64,000 nucleotides of DNA from contig NZ_QGLE01000009.1 in the NCBI RefSeq assembly GCF_003173035.1, positions 62,001 through 126,000 of the forward strand. Reading direction: 5' to 3'. Shown piece after piece: positions 37,410 to 46,216 of this stretch. Source of the stretch: Zavarzinia aquatilis (lineage in GTDB: Bacteria; Pseudomonadota; Alphaproteobacteria; Zavarziniales; Zavarziniaceae). Numbering within the stretch: position 1 is the stretch's first letter; each line of letters starts with the position of its first letter. Both the position numbers and the translations under genes were made by a program. Under the pieces are notes generated by a model. It saw only the letters and a program-made list of their open reading frames with translations. It did not search any database and was not told the origin of the DNA.

Positions 37410-39227
37410 ATGGACGCTAACGGAATGCGGCGCGGCTTTGAAGCGGGGTCTGCGCGGGCGCGTCTTGCGCTGGGGCTGGGGCTGGCGGTGATGCTGGCGC
37501 TCGGCGCCGGTGTCGCGCGTGCCGCGACCGACTATCGCGTCGAGCTGAGCGGCCTGCCCGACGATACCACCCGTGGCCTCGTCGAGGAGACGAGCGAACT
37601 CACCACCCTGAAGGACAAGCCGCCGCCCAGCCTGACCGCGCTGCGCAACCGCATTCGGGGCGATCTCGACCGCATCCGCCTCGTGCTCAACGCCTATGGC
37701 TGGTTCGATGCCACCCTCGACACCAGCGTCAACGAGGAGCAGAAGCCGGTTCCCGTCGCCATCCGCGTAACGCCGGGGCAGCGTTATGCCGTTGGTGCCC
37801 TCTCCATCGTCGATCCGGGCGGCGTGCCGCTGGGCGCCGCGCTGGCCCCCCCGCCGGGCAGCCTCGCCCTCAAGGCGGGGCAGCCCTATGAGGCGCAGGC
37901 CGTGCTCGATGCCGAGGCGGCGATCATCGCCAATCTCGGGCGCCGGGGTCGGCCCTTTGCCAAGGTCGTGCACCGGGATGCCGTGCTCGACCGCGCTGGG
38001 CGGCAGGTGAATATCGCCTGGAGCATCGACTATGGTCCCCGCGCCAGTTTCGGCGCCACGAGCTTCGAGGGATTGGAACGGCTGAAGGACAAGGCCGCGC
38101 GCGCCCTGCTGCGCTGGCGCGAAGGCGATGAGGTGAATATCGACCAGATCGAGGAAACGCGCCGTGCCTTCGTCGCCACCGGCCTGTTCGGCACGGTCGG
38201 CATCACCACGGGCCAGCCGGGCCCGGACGGGGCGGCGCCCATGCTGATCCGCGTGACCGAATCGAAGCCGCGCACCATCGGCGGCGGTCTGCGCTATTCG
38301 ACCAGCGATGGCCCGGGCGCGCGGGCGTTCTGGGAACATCGCAATCTGCTGGGCGGGCGCGAGACCCTGCGCATTACCGCCGATGTCGCCCAGTCTGGTT
38401 ACAGTCTCGACGCCAAGGCGAAGAAGCCGGACTTTGAATGGCGCGATGTCGATCTCGTGTTCGAGGCCAAGGCCGACCGCGAGGAACTGGACGCCTATGA
38501 TCTCGACGCCTTCTCGGTCGGCGGCGGTCTCGAATGGCGCTATTCGCCGCAATGGTTCTTCTCCGGCGGTGCCCTGTTCGAGCAGAGCCATATCGACGAC
38601 GGCCTCACCACCGAGGATTACACTCTGGTCGGCTTTCCCGTGGTCGCGCGGCGGGACACGTCGAACGATGTGCTCGACCCGACGCGAGGGCATCGCCTGA
38701 CCTTCTCGCTGACGCCCTATTACGATCTGGCCGGAACGGCCGGCACCTTCCTGATCGGCCAGGCCAGCGCCGCGACCTATCTGCCGCTCGATGATGCCGA
38801 GGATTACGTCCTTGCCTTGCGCGGCGGCATCGGCGCGACCATCGGCGGCTCGACCTATTCCCTGCCGGCGAACAAGCGGTTTTATGCCGGCGGCGGCGAT
38901 TCCGTGCGCGGCTTCGCCTATCAGGCGGCCGGCCCGCTCGACGATCACAGCAGTCCCCTCGGTGGCAAATCCCTGCTGACCGGCGCGGTCGAGATGCGCT
39001 GGCGGGTGACCGAGACCATCGGCATCGTGCCCTTTGTCGATTTCGGCAGCGTGTTCGAGGACAGTATTCCCGATTTCGGCGCCGATCTCTTCATGGGCGC
39101 CGGGCTTGGCCTGCGCTACCGCTCGCCCATCGGGCCGCTGCGCCTCGACGTCGCGACGCCGATCATGGGCAAGCGCAACAGCGACGATATCATCCAGATC
39201 TATATTTCCATCGGGCAGGCCTTCTGA
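37410..39227 (+). CDS. tamA: Outer-membrane assembly factor TamA
   Basis: 605 residues (599 if the ATG at 37425 is used). A signal peptide ends GVARAATDY. Three POTRA-type periplasmic repeats occupy about residues 45-290 (e.g. TPGQRYAVGALSIVDPGG, GPRASFGATSFEGLE). A 16-strand Omp85 barrel follows (GGGLRYSTSDGPGARAFWEH, FLIGQASAATYLPL, RFYAGGGDSVRGFAYQ, with the Omp85 RGF motif, and LRLDVATP). It ends in IYISIGQAF, with the C-terminal aromatic residue of barrel proteins. TamA helps insert outer-membrane proteins together with TamB, encoded 19 bases downstream. Confidence 0.95.
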   Translation: MDANGMRRGFEAGSARARLALGLGLAVMLALGAGVARAATDYRVELSGLPDDTTRGLVEETSELTTLKDKPPPSLTALRNRIRGDLDRIRLVLNAYGWFDATLDTSVNEEQKPVPVAIRVTPGQRYAVGALSIVDPGGVPLGAALAPPPGSLALKAGQPYEAQAVLDAEAAIIANLGRRGRPFAKVVHRDAVLDRAGRQVNIAWSIDYGPRASFGATSFEGLERLKDKAARALLRWREGDEVNIDQIEETRRAFVATGLFGTVGITTGQPGPDGAAPMLIRVTESKPRTIGGGLRYSTSDGPGARAFWEHRNLLGGRETLRITADVAQSGYSLDAKAKKPDFEWRDVDLVFEAKADREELDAYDLDAFSVGGGLEWRYSPQWFFSGGALFEQSHIDDGLTTEDYTLVGFPVVARRDTSNDVLDPTRGHRLTFSLTPYYDLAGTAGTFLIGQASAATYLPLDDAEDYVLALRGGIGATIGGSTYSLPANKRFYAGGGDSVRGFAYQAAGPLDDHSSPLGGKSLLTGAVEMRWRVTETIGIVPFVDFGSVFEDSIPDFGADLFMGAGLGLRYRSPIGPLRLDVATPIMGKRNSDDIIQIYISIGQAF

Positions 39228-39246
39228 GCCGGGAGGGAGGAACACC

Positions 39247-42200
39247 ATGAAACCTTCACTGTCCCGGACCCTGAAATGGACCGGCATCGGCCTTGGCACG
39301 CCGCTGGCGCTGATCGGCCTTGGCGTTGCCGCGCTGCAGGTGCCGGCGGTGCAGAGCCGGCTGGCCGCCTTCATCTCCGAACAGGTCTCGACCCCGGATA
39401 TGACGATCCGGCTGGAGGGCCTGTCGGGCGGGCTGCCCTTCGGGCCGCGGCTGGCGCGGATCGAACTCTCCGATCCCGCGGGGACGTGGCTCACGGTCGA
39501 GGATGCCCGTGTTGCCATCGACCCCTTCGCCCTGATCGGCGGCCGCATCCATGTCGAGACCGTTTCCGCGAGCCGCCTCGTGCTCGAGCGCCTGCCCGCC
39601 GCCGGGGCCGAGCCGCCCGCGCCCGCCGAGCCGACGACCGACTTCTCGCTGCCGCGCCTGCCGGCCGGCCTTGCCCTCGACCGCCTGTCGGTGCCGGAGA
39701 TCGTGCTCGGTGCCGCCCTCGCCGGGGCGGAGGCGCGCTTCGCCCTCGCCGGGCGGCTGGGGGTCGATGGCGACGGCGTCGCCGGGGCCAGCCTGTCGTT
39801 GCTGCCGGTCGAAGGCGCGGACTCGACGCGCCTCACCCTTGATCTCCGCCACGAGCCGCAGGGCGATCACCTCGCTCTCGACGTCCGGCTGGATGAACCG
39901 GCCCATGGCCCCATCGCGCGGATCGCCGGTCTGCCGGGGGACGAGCCGCTGAAATTCGCCCTGACCGGGCAGGGGCCGCTGACCGGTTTCGAGGCCGATC
40001 TGCGGCTGGCCGCCCTTGGCGCCCGGCTGGACGGGCGCCTGCATCTCGCCCGCGATGGCGCGGCCATCGTCGCCGACCTCAAGGGCAAGGCCCTGCCCGG
40101 GCCGCTGGTGCCCGCCGCTTATGCCGGCCTGACCGAAGGCGGCATCGGCATCGACCTCGCCCTGGCGGTTTCGGGGGAGACGGTGGACGTCTCGCGTCTC
40201 GCGCTCGCGCTGCGGGGGCTCGGACTGGAGGCCAAGGGCCGGCTGGCCGGTGGCAGCGATGCCACGCTGTCTGCGCGGATCGACGTCGCCCCGGATGTTC
40301 CGCTGCCCGAACTCGCCTCGGTCCCGCCCGCGCTTCGACCAGCCGTGGTCGAGCTTGAAGGCGTCGCCGATCTCTCGGTCGGCAGCGCCGATGTCAGCCG
40401 CCTGCATGTCGTCGCGCCGGGCGCCGAAGTGGACGGCAAGGCGAGTTTAAGCGACGGTTTCGCCGCCCTGAAGGCGGCGGCATCCGCTCGCCTGGCGGAC
40501 CTCGCGCAACTGCCCGAAGCAGGCCTTGCCGGCGCCGGTACGCTGTCGGTCACGGCGGAAGGGCGGCTCGACCCGCTCGACATGGGCTTTACCGCCGACG
40601 TCGCGGGCGAGGCCATCGCGGGCGAGGCCGAGTTGCCCCGTCTGCTCGGCCCGGCGCCCAAGATCTCGCTGGCCGGGCGCTACACGGGCGGTGGACCCAT
40701 CACGCTGGAGCGTTTCACGGCCGAGGCGGCGGCGGCCAGCCTGCAAGCGAAGGGCAGTTTCGATCCGGCGGCGGAGACCCTGTCGGCCGCGATCACGGGC
40801 AAGGCCGAAGACCTCGGCCGGCTGGGCGTTCCGGGGCTTGCGGGCAGTGTCGATCTCGCCGGCACGGCCGAAGGGCCGGTGATGAAGCCGCTGCTCGACA
40901 TCGCCCTGAAGGGCACGGAGGTGTCGGCCGGGGGTGTCGCCTTCGGCGATCCCCACCTTGCCCTCAAGGCAGTGCCCGATGCCGCCGGCACCTCCGCCGG
41001 CCGGCTGGAGGTCGAGACCGGCGGCAGCTATCCGGCGCGGATCGGCGCCGATCTGTCCTTCGACGGCGTGACCGCCAGGGTCTCCGCCCTGACCGGGCAG
41101 GTGCTGGGCGTCGATCTGGCCGGTGACGTCGCCTATGCCAGCGACAATGGCCTCGCCAGTGGGCATGTGAAGGCCGTCGTGCCGAAACTCGCCAGCCTCT
41201 CGGCGCTGGCCGGGATGCCGCTGGCCGGCAGCGCGCGGATCGACCTGGCACTGGCACCGCGCGGCGCCGGGCAGGGCGCGGAGGTGACGGCGGAATTGCG
41301 CGACGTGAAGGCCGCGGGCGCGGCGCTCGCCCGTCTCGACCTCAAGGCCGCGCTCGACGATGTCCTCGGCGCCGGCAAGGGCCGCGCCACGGTCGAGGCC
41401 ACGGGCCTTGCCAGCGGCACCGCCACCATCGAACGCTTCAGCGCCAAGGCCGAGCTTGCCTCCTTCGCCGATGTCGCCTTTACCGCGACGGCGCGGGGCG
41501 GGGTGCCGGCGCCTCTCTCGCTCGACCTCGAAGGCCGCTTCGAGAATGGCGATACGCCGCGCATCACGGCCCGCCGCCTGGCCGGCTCGCTGGCCGAGAC
41601 CGAATTCCGCCTGCAGAAGCCCCTGCTGGTCTCCCTCGGCGCCGAGACCTCGGCCAAGGGGCTCGATCTCGCCTTTGGCAAGGCGCGTTTGTCGGGCGAT
41701 GTTGCCATTGGCGCCACCCCTTCGGGCAAGCTGAAGCTGACCGGTTTCGATTTCGCCGATATCGCCGCCCTCCTGCCCGAGGGCAGCCTGCCCGGCGGCA
41801 CGCTCGATGCCGCGCTGGATATTTCCGGCAACCGGGGACGTCTCAGCCTGTCGGCGAAGGGGCTGACGCCCCCGGCCGGTCTTGTCGATGTCGCCGCGGC
41901 GGATATGCCACGCCCCGATGTCGACGCCAGCATCGCCTGGCAGGGGCGGCGCGCCGATGTCGATCTTGCCGTGACCGGCATCCGCGAGGCGACGATCAAG
42001 GCCAGCGGCACAGTGCCGGTGCGGATCGACGGCGGCATTCCGCTGCCGGATCAGAAGGGGGCGCTCGACCTCGCGGTGCGGATCGAGGCGAACCTGCGAC
42101 GGCTCGCGCCCCTGCTGCCGCTGGGCGACAATCGCATCGCCGGCCGGCTCGCGGTCGATGCCACGGTGAAGGGCACGCCTGCCGCGCCGGAGCCCGTCGG

Positions 42201-43383
42201 CCGCCTGACCCTGGAAAAGGGCCGGGTGACCAATGGCCTGTCAGGGTTCGAGCTGCGCGACCTTGCTCTTGCCGTCGCCTTCACGGGGACGAGCGCGACC
42301 ATTGAATCGCTGAAGGGCTCGGATGGCGAGGGCGGCACCCTCGCCGGCAGCGGCAGCGCCCGCCAGCTGGCGGATGGCGATTTCGCCATCGACGGTCAGG
42401 TGACGGCGCGCTCCCTGCGCTTCACCCGCCTCGATCTCGCGACGACGCAGGGCGATGTCGATATCGCGCTCGCCGGCACCGCGACCGCGCCCGAGGTGAA
42501 GGGCACGGTGACCATCCGCCAGGGCAATGTCGAAATCTCGGCCAAGGTGCCGCCTTCGGTCGCCGTGGTCGAGGTGCGCGATCCGTCGGCGCCTGGTGCC
42601 CCACCGACACCGCTCGCCCCGCCGCCGGACAAGGATGCGCCGCCGCCCCGGGTCGGCAGCCTCGATCTCGCGATCAACGCGCCGGGGCAATTCTTCGTGC
42701 GCGGCCGCGGCCTCGATTCCGAATGGCGTGGCACATTGAAGGTCACGGGGGCGCTGAGCGCGCCCGACCTGTCGGGCGGTTTCGAGGTGGTGCGCGGTAC
42801 CTTCACGCTCGCCGGTCGGCCCTTCGCGATTTCTGAAGGCTCGCTCACCTTCCCGTCGGGCCTCGGCGCCGCGCCGCAGCTGAATATCGTGGCGACCGCG
42901 CCGGCCGATGATGTGACGGCCAAGGTTTCGGTGACCGGGCCGGCCACCGCGCTGAAGATCCAGCTCTCGTCCGAACCGGCGCTGCCCAACGACGAAGTGC
43001 TGAGCCGGGTGCTGTTCGGCCGTTCCGTCTCCAACCTGACCGCCAGTCAGGCGGTGCGTCTTGGCCAGACCGCGCTCGAGCTGTCGGGACAGGGCGGCGG
43101 CGATTTCGTCGGCAAGATCAGGGACAGCCTCGGCCTCGACCGGCTGGAGATCGGCTCGGACGACAATGCAGACACCACGTCGGGCGGGGCCCTCGCCGGC
43201 AGCAGCCTGTCGGCCGGGCGTTACATCGCCGAAGGTGTCTATCTCGGCTTCGAGCAGGGCCTCGCGCCCAACTCCGGCTCGGTCAATATCGAGGTCGAGG
43301 TTTACCCCCGCGTGACGGTCGAGGGCAATGTCGGCCAGGACAATAATTCGGCGGTCGGCCTCAATTACAAATTCGACTATTGA
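39247..43383 (+). CDS. tamB: Translocation and assembly module protein TamB
   Basis: 1378 residues from the ATG at 39247, with GGGAGGAAC upstream. An N-terminal membrane anchor (GIGLGTPLALIGLGVAALQV) is followed by a very long beta-rich repeat region, the groove-like AsmA/TamB superfamily fold that spans the periplasm. The C-terminal DUF490 domain contains SLDLAINAPGQFFVRGRGLD, GTFTLAGRPFAISEGSLTF, LPNDEVLSRVLFGRSVSNL and VEGNVGQDNNSAVGLNYKF. It works with TamA, and the superfamily also moves phospholipid to the outer membrane. The frame upstream of 39247 overlaps tamA and is not real. Confidence 0.95.
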   Translation: MKPSLSRTLKWTGIGLGTPLALIGLGVAALQVPAVQSRLAAFISEQVSTPDMTIRLEGLSGGLPFGPRLARIELSDPAGTWLTVEDARVAIDPFALIGGRIHVETVSASRLVLERLPAAGAEPPAPAEPTTDFSLPRLPAGLALDRLSVPEIVLGAALAGAEARFALAGRLGVDGDGVAGASLSLLPVEGADSTRLTLDLRHEPQGDHLALDVRLDEPAHGPIARIAGLPGDEPLKFALTGQGPLTGFEADLRLAALGARLDGRLHLARDGAAIVADLKGKALPGPLVPAAYAGLTEGGIGIDLALAVSGETVDVSRLALALRGLGLEAKGRLAGGSDATLSARIDVAPDVPLPELASVPPALRPAVVELEGVADLSVGSADVSRLHVVAPGAEVDGKASLSDGFAALKAAASARLADLAQLPEAGLAGAGTLSVTAEGRLDPLDMGFTADVAGEAIAGEAELPRLLGPAPKISLAGRYTGGGPITLERFTAEAAAASLQAKGSFDPAAETLSAAITGKAEDLGRLGVPGLAGSVDLAGTAEGPVMKPLLDIALKGTEVSAGGVAFGDPHLALKAVPDAAGTSAGRLEVETGGSYPARIGADLSFDGVTARVSALTGQVLGVDLAGDVAYASDNGLASGHVKAVVPKLASLSALAGMPLAGSARIDLALAPRGAGQGAEVTAELRDVKAAGAALARLDLKAALDDVLGAGKGRATVEATGLASGTATIERFSAKAELASFADVAFTATARGGVPAPLSLDLEGRFENGDTPRITARRLAGSLAETEFRLQKPLLVSLGAETSAKGLDLAFGKARLSGDVAIGATPSGKLKLTGFDFADIAALLPEGSLPGGTLDAALDISGNRGRLSLSAKGLTPPAGLVDVAAADMPRPDVDASIAWQGRRADVDLAVTGIREATIKASGTVPVRIDGGIPLPDQKGALDLAVRIEANLRRLAPLLPLGDNRIAGRLAVDATVKGTPAAPEPVGRLTLEKGRVTNGLSGFELRDLALAVAFTGTSATIESLKGSDGEGGTLAGSGSARQLADGDFAIDGQVTARSLRFTRLDLATTQGDVDIALAGTATAPEVKGTVTIRQGNVEISAKVPPSVAVVEVRDPSAPGAPPTPLAPPPDKDAPPPRVGSLDLAINAPGQFFVRGRGLDSEWRGTLKVTGALSAPDLSGGFEVVRGTFTLAGRPFAISEGSLTFPSGLGAAPQLNIVATAPADDVTAKVSVTGPATALKIQLSSEPALPNDEVLSRVLFGRSVSNLTASQAVRLGQTALELSGQGGGDFVGKIRDSLGLDRLEIGSDDNADTTSGGALAGSSLSAGRYIAEGVYLGFEQGLAPNSGSVNIEVEVYPRVTVEGNVGQDNNSAVGLNYKFDY

Positions 43384-43398
43384 GGCCGACCGTCCCGC

Positions 43399-45456
43399 TC
43401 AGGCCGCGAAGATGAAATCGCTCGTGTTGATGTGATCCGATGTGGTTCCGATCAGGATCGCAGAGTCGCCGGCCGTGTTGAACTGCACCTTGGTGTCGGC
43501 ATTGCCGTTGACGGCACTGATCGTGCCGCCGCCCGCCTGAAACTCGGCGAAATTATGGTAACCGTAGGCCGAGACATCCATGTAATCGTAGGCGTCGTCA
43601 TAGTCGGCGGTATCGTGGCCGCCACCGGGAGCGAAGGCGAACTTGTCGAAGCCGTTGCCGCTGAACAGCTGGTCATCGCCGGCACCGCCTTTCAGGGTGT
43701 CGTTGCCGTCGAGGCCGTAGAGCACGTTTGCCGCGCCATTGCCCACGATGAGGTTGCCGGCGGCGTTGCCGGTGCCGTTGATCGCTGTATTGCCGGTCAG
43801 GGTCAGGTTCTCGAAATGGATGGCGAGTGTATAGGTGAAGACGGCCAGGATCGTATCCGTGCCTTCCCCGTCGCGCTCGATGACATCGTCCGCCGCGTCG
43901 ATCGTATAGGTGTCGTTTCCGATGCCGCCGACCATCAGGTCGGCACCGTTCCCGCCGGTCAGGCTGTCGTCCCCGGCGAGGCCGCGCAGCGCATCGTCGC
44001 CATTGCCGCCGATCAGGACATCGTTGCCGGCCCCGCCCCAGGCGCTGTCGTCGCCACCGCCAAGATCGGCCGCAAGGTCGTGGGCCGCGGTGACGGCGCG
44101 CCCGTCCAGCTTGTCGTCGCCGCTGCCGCCCTTGACCCAGTCGAAGCCGGCGGCGGAAGTGTCGGTCAACGTCAGGGAGTTGCCGATGCCGCTGAAGCGC
44201 AGGTCGGTGATGCCACTCAACCCGGCGACGCCGCCGATCTTGCCGCCGGTATTGATCTGGACCACGCCGTAATCCCAGCCGATGCCGGCCAGCGAATGAT
44301 GGGTGATGTGATCGGCATCGGTCAGCTGGGATGCCCCGACCGTGATGACGATCGCGTAGCTCGGCGTGCCCGGCGGATTGCCGAAGACGGCGCCTTGCGG
44401 TGTATAGCCCGTATCCACCGTGTCGTCGCCCGCGCCGAGCGTGATGGAATAGGAGGAGGTGAACTCGAAGGCCAGCGACTGGATCGTGGTGTCGATGATG
44501 TCGTTGCCCTTGCTACCGACAATGGCCATGGTCGACCCGAGGAAGGAACTCAGGGACAGCCGGGTTCCCCCTGTCAGCATATGGACTTCGCCGAAACCCG
44601 AAATCTGGTCCGCATCGGGGTCGCCCGAACTGTCCAGCTGGATCGAGTAGTTGTCGGCTGCCGTCAGTTCGATGTAACCGCCACCGACCTTGAAATGATC
44701 GTCGTTGGAAAGCGAGTTGGCCGCCAGTCTGAGAACGGCCCAGTCGGCGATCAGCGTATCGCTGCCGGTTCCCGGATCGAAGGTGATGCCCAGCACGTCT
44801 TCGGCGTGGACCGTGTCGTTCCCGGCCCCGCCGAGGATGAGCAGGCTACCGGCATCGGAATTGTCCACCAGAGCCTGAGAAATGGTAACGACATTCGTTA
44901 TAGCGGCGCCAGCCGCGAGTTGTAACTTGTCGATGCCTGTGACGCCGACGAAAACGCCACTGTCAGCGATATTGGCGGCGCTCGTGAAGCTGAGATTGTC
45001 GGTGCCGAGGCCGCCGCTGATCGTGTCGGCCGCGGTCAGGTTGCCGGGGTCGACGCGGAAGAGGTCGCTGCCCGCGCCGCCCAGCATCGTGTCGTTGCCC
45101 TGTCCGAAGGTCACGCTGATGCGGCCTGCCTTGGAAAAGGCCGAGGCGTCGACGGTGTCGTCGCCGACGCCGCTGGTTATCGAGACGACGCCGCCCACCA
45201 GCATGTCCTCGATCAGGATCAGATGGTTGCCGGAGGCTGAAAGAGCGATCGTCTCGATGCCGGACAATCCGGCGCCGACGGCGGTCAGGTCGACAAGGCC
45301 GCCGTCGAGCAGGCTCAAACGGTCGCTGCCGGCACCGTTGCCACCGGCGGCATTGTCGCCCGCCTGCAGCTCGGCGACCTTGAACTGGAAGATATCGGCG
45401 ACTCCCGCCTTGCCCAGAAAGGAGTCGACGCCGGTGGTGCCGCGGAAAGTGGCCAT
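43399..45456 (-). CDS. RTX-type calcium-binding repeat protein (copy A)
   Basis: 685 residues from the ATG at 45456 (MATFRGTTGVDSFLGKAG), preceded by GGGGGGAACC. At least ten glycine/aspartate nonapeptide repeats are seen, such as GGAGNDTVH, GGSGDDKLD, GGAGNDVLI, GGNGDDALR and GGIGNDTYT, which bind calcium as parallel beta rolls. The C-terminus (DYMDVSAYGYHNFAEFQA ... DFIFAA) resembles a type I secretion signal. No enzymatic domain is apparent, so a surface-layer or adhesin-like role is possible. No type I secretion genes are in the window. It is a paralogue of the protein encoded at 46217-48091. Confidence 0.88.
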   Translation of the reverse strand: MATFRGTTGVDSFLGKAGVADIFQFKVAELQAGDNAAGGNGAGSDRLSLLDGGLVDLTAVGAGLSGIETIALSASGNHLILIEDMLVGGVVSITSGVGDDTVDASAFSKAGRISVTFGQGNDTMLGGAGSDLFRVDPGNLTAADTISGGLGTDNLSFTSAANIADSGVFVGVTGIDKLQLAAGAAITNVVTISQALVDNSDAGSLLILGGAGNDTVHAEDVLGITFDPGTGSDTLIADWAVLRLAANSLSNDDHFKVGGGYIELTAADNYSIQLDSSGDPDADQISGFGEVHMLTGGTRLSLSSFLGSTMAIVGSKGNDIIDTTIQSLAFEFTSSYSITLGAGDDTVDTGYTPQGAVFGNPPGTPSYAIVITVGASQLTDADHITHHSLAGIGWDYGVVQINTGGKIGGVAGLSGITDLRFSGIGNSLTLTDTSAAGFDWVKGGSGDDKLDGRAVTAAHDLAADLGGGDDSAWGGAGNDVLIGGNGDDALRGLAGDDSLTGGNGADLMVGGIGNDTYTIDAADDVIERDGEGTDTILAVFTYTLAIHFENLTLTGNTAINGTGNAAGNLIVGNGAANVLYGLDGNDTLKGGAGDDQLFSGNGFDKFAFAPGGGHDTADYDDAYDYMDVSAYGYHNFAEFQAGGGTISAVNGNADTKVQFNTAGDSAILIGTTSDHINTSDFIFAA

Positions 45457-45532
45457 GGTTCCCCCCTCATCCGGCGGCACGGCCACCGGAATGCGCAAAA
45501 TTCAGCAGATTTGCGTCAACCCCACGGGGGTA

Positions 45533-45563
45533 CTCTATGCCCGGCCATTGGCCGGACGTAGAG
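45533..45563. promoter_or_regulatory. Long imperfect inverted repeat upstream of RTX copy A
   Basis: CTCTA and CCGGCC on the left pair with GGCCGG and TAGAG on the right around ATT, with unpaired TGC/ACG between the two blocks. It lies about 80-110 bases upstream of copy A. It has no T tract, so an operator or leader structure is as likely as a terminator of the gene before it. Confidence 0.45.
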
Positions 45564-45635
45564 TGAATTGAAACCGCCTTGGCGGCATCGCCAGAAATTT
45601 TCAGTGCGAGTGCAGAAGGTTGCTGACGACGGAAT

Positions 45636-46145
45636 CTACTTGAACATGCCCTTGCGGCCGTTCGGCGCGTAAAGGTCGAAACAGACGGTCAGCGCCTTGG
45701 TCGCCTTGCTGGAGCCCTTCAGGTTCACGGTCCAGGAGCGGCCGTCGGCCATCGAGAGATACATGGTGCTGCCGGCCTTGAAGGCCGTCCAGAACTGGGC
45801 GTCGTAGCCCAGGGCGGAGACCATGCCCTGCGGATCGTCCATGGTGACACCGGCGAAATTGTCGTAGCGGCGGTCGATCTGCATCTGCATCGCCGTGGTG
45901 GTGCCGACCTTCAGCTGCCATTTCGGGTGCCAGAAGGCGACGATCACGCCCTGGTCGGCCAGCAGGATCGACAGCACCATGCCGTCGTCGAATGAGGTTT
46001 CCATGCCGCAATGGCCGAAGCTGCCATTGTCGTTCTGATAGGCGTAGGTCGTCCAGTAACCGGAGACATATTCGTCGATCCGCTTGCCCGCGAAAGCCGG
46101 CGAGGCCGCCAGGACGAGTGCGGCGATGATGGAAATGAAGCGCAT
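45636..46145 (-). CDS. Small secreted protein of unknown function
   Basis: 169 residues from the ATG at 46145. A clear signal peptide (MRFISIIAALVLAASPAFAG) predicts export. The mature part of about 150 residues has two cysteines (in GHCGMET and TVCFDLY) that could form a disulphide, and is probably beta-rich with several Trp/Tyr (VAFWHPKWQLKVG, FWTAFKAGSTMYLSMADGRSW). I do not recognise the family. It lies between the two RTX paralogues on the same strand, which suggests shared expression or a role at the cell surface. Confidence 0.8.
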   Translation of the reverse strand: MRFISIIAALVLAASPAFAGKRIDEYVSGYWTTYAYQNDNGSFGHCGMETSFDDGMVLSILLADQGVIVAFWHPKWQLKVGTTTAMQMQIDRRYDNFAGVTMDDPQGMVSALGYDAQFWTAFKAGSTMYLSMADGRSWTVNLKGSSKATKALTVCFDLYAPNGRKGMFK

Positions 46146-46216
46146 GACGTCTTGTCCCCCCCGTTGTTCCCCGGCAGCCATGGTAGCAATGGCCGCCGGA
46201 GAAAGCGATGCGCGGT

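Noticed and set aside
37401-39836. Minus-strand open frame opposite tamA and the start of tamB
   Set aside because: The opposite strand encodes a complete TamA with signal peptide, POTRA units and barrel; this frame has low-complexity composition only.
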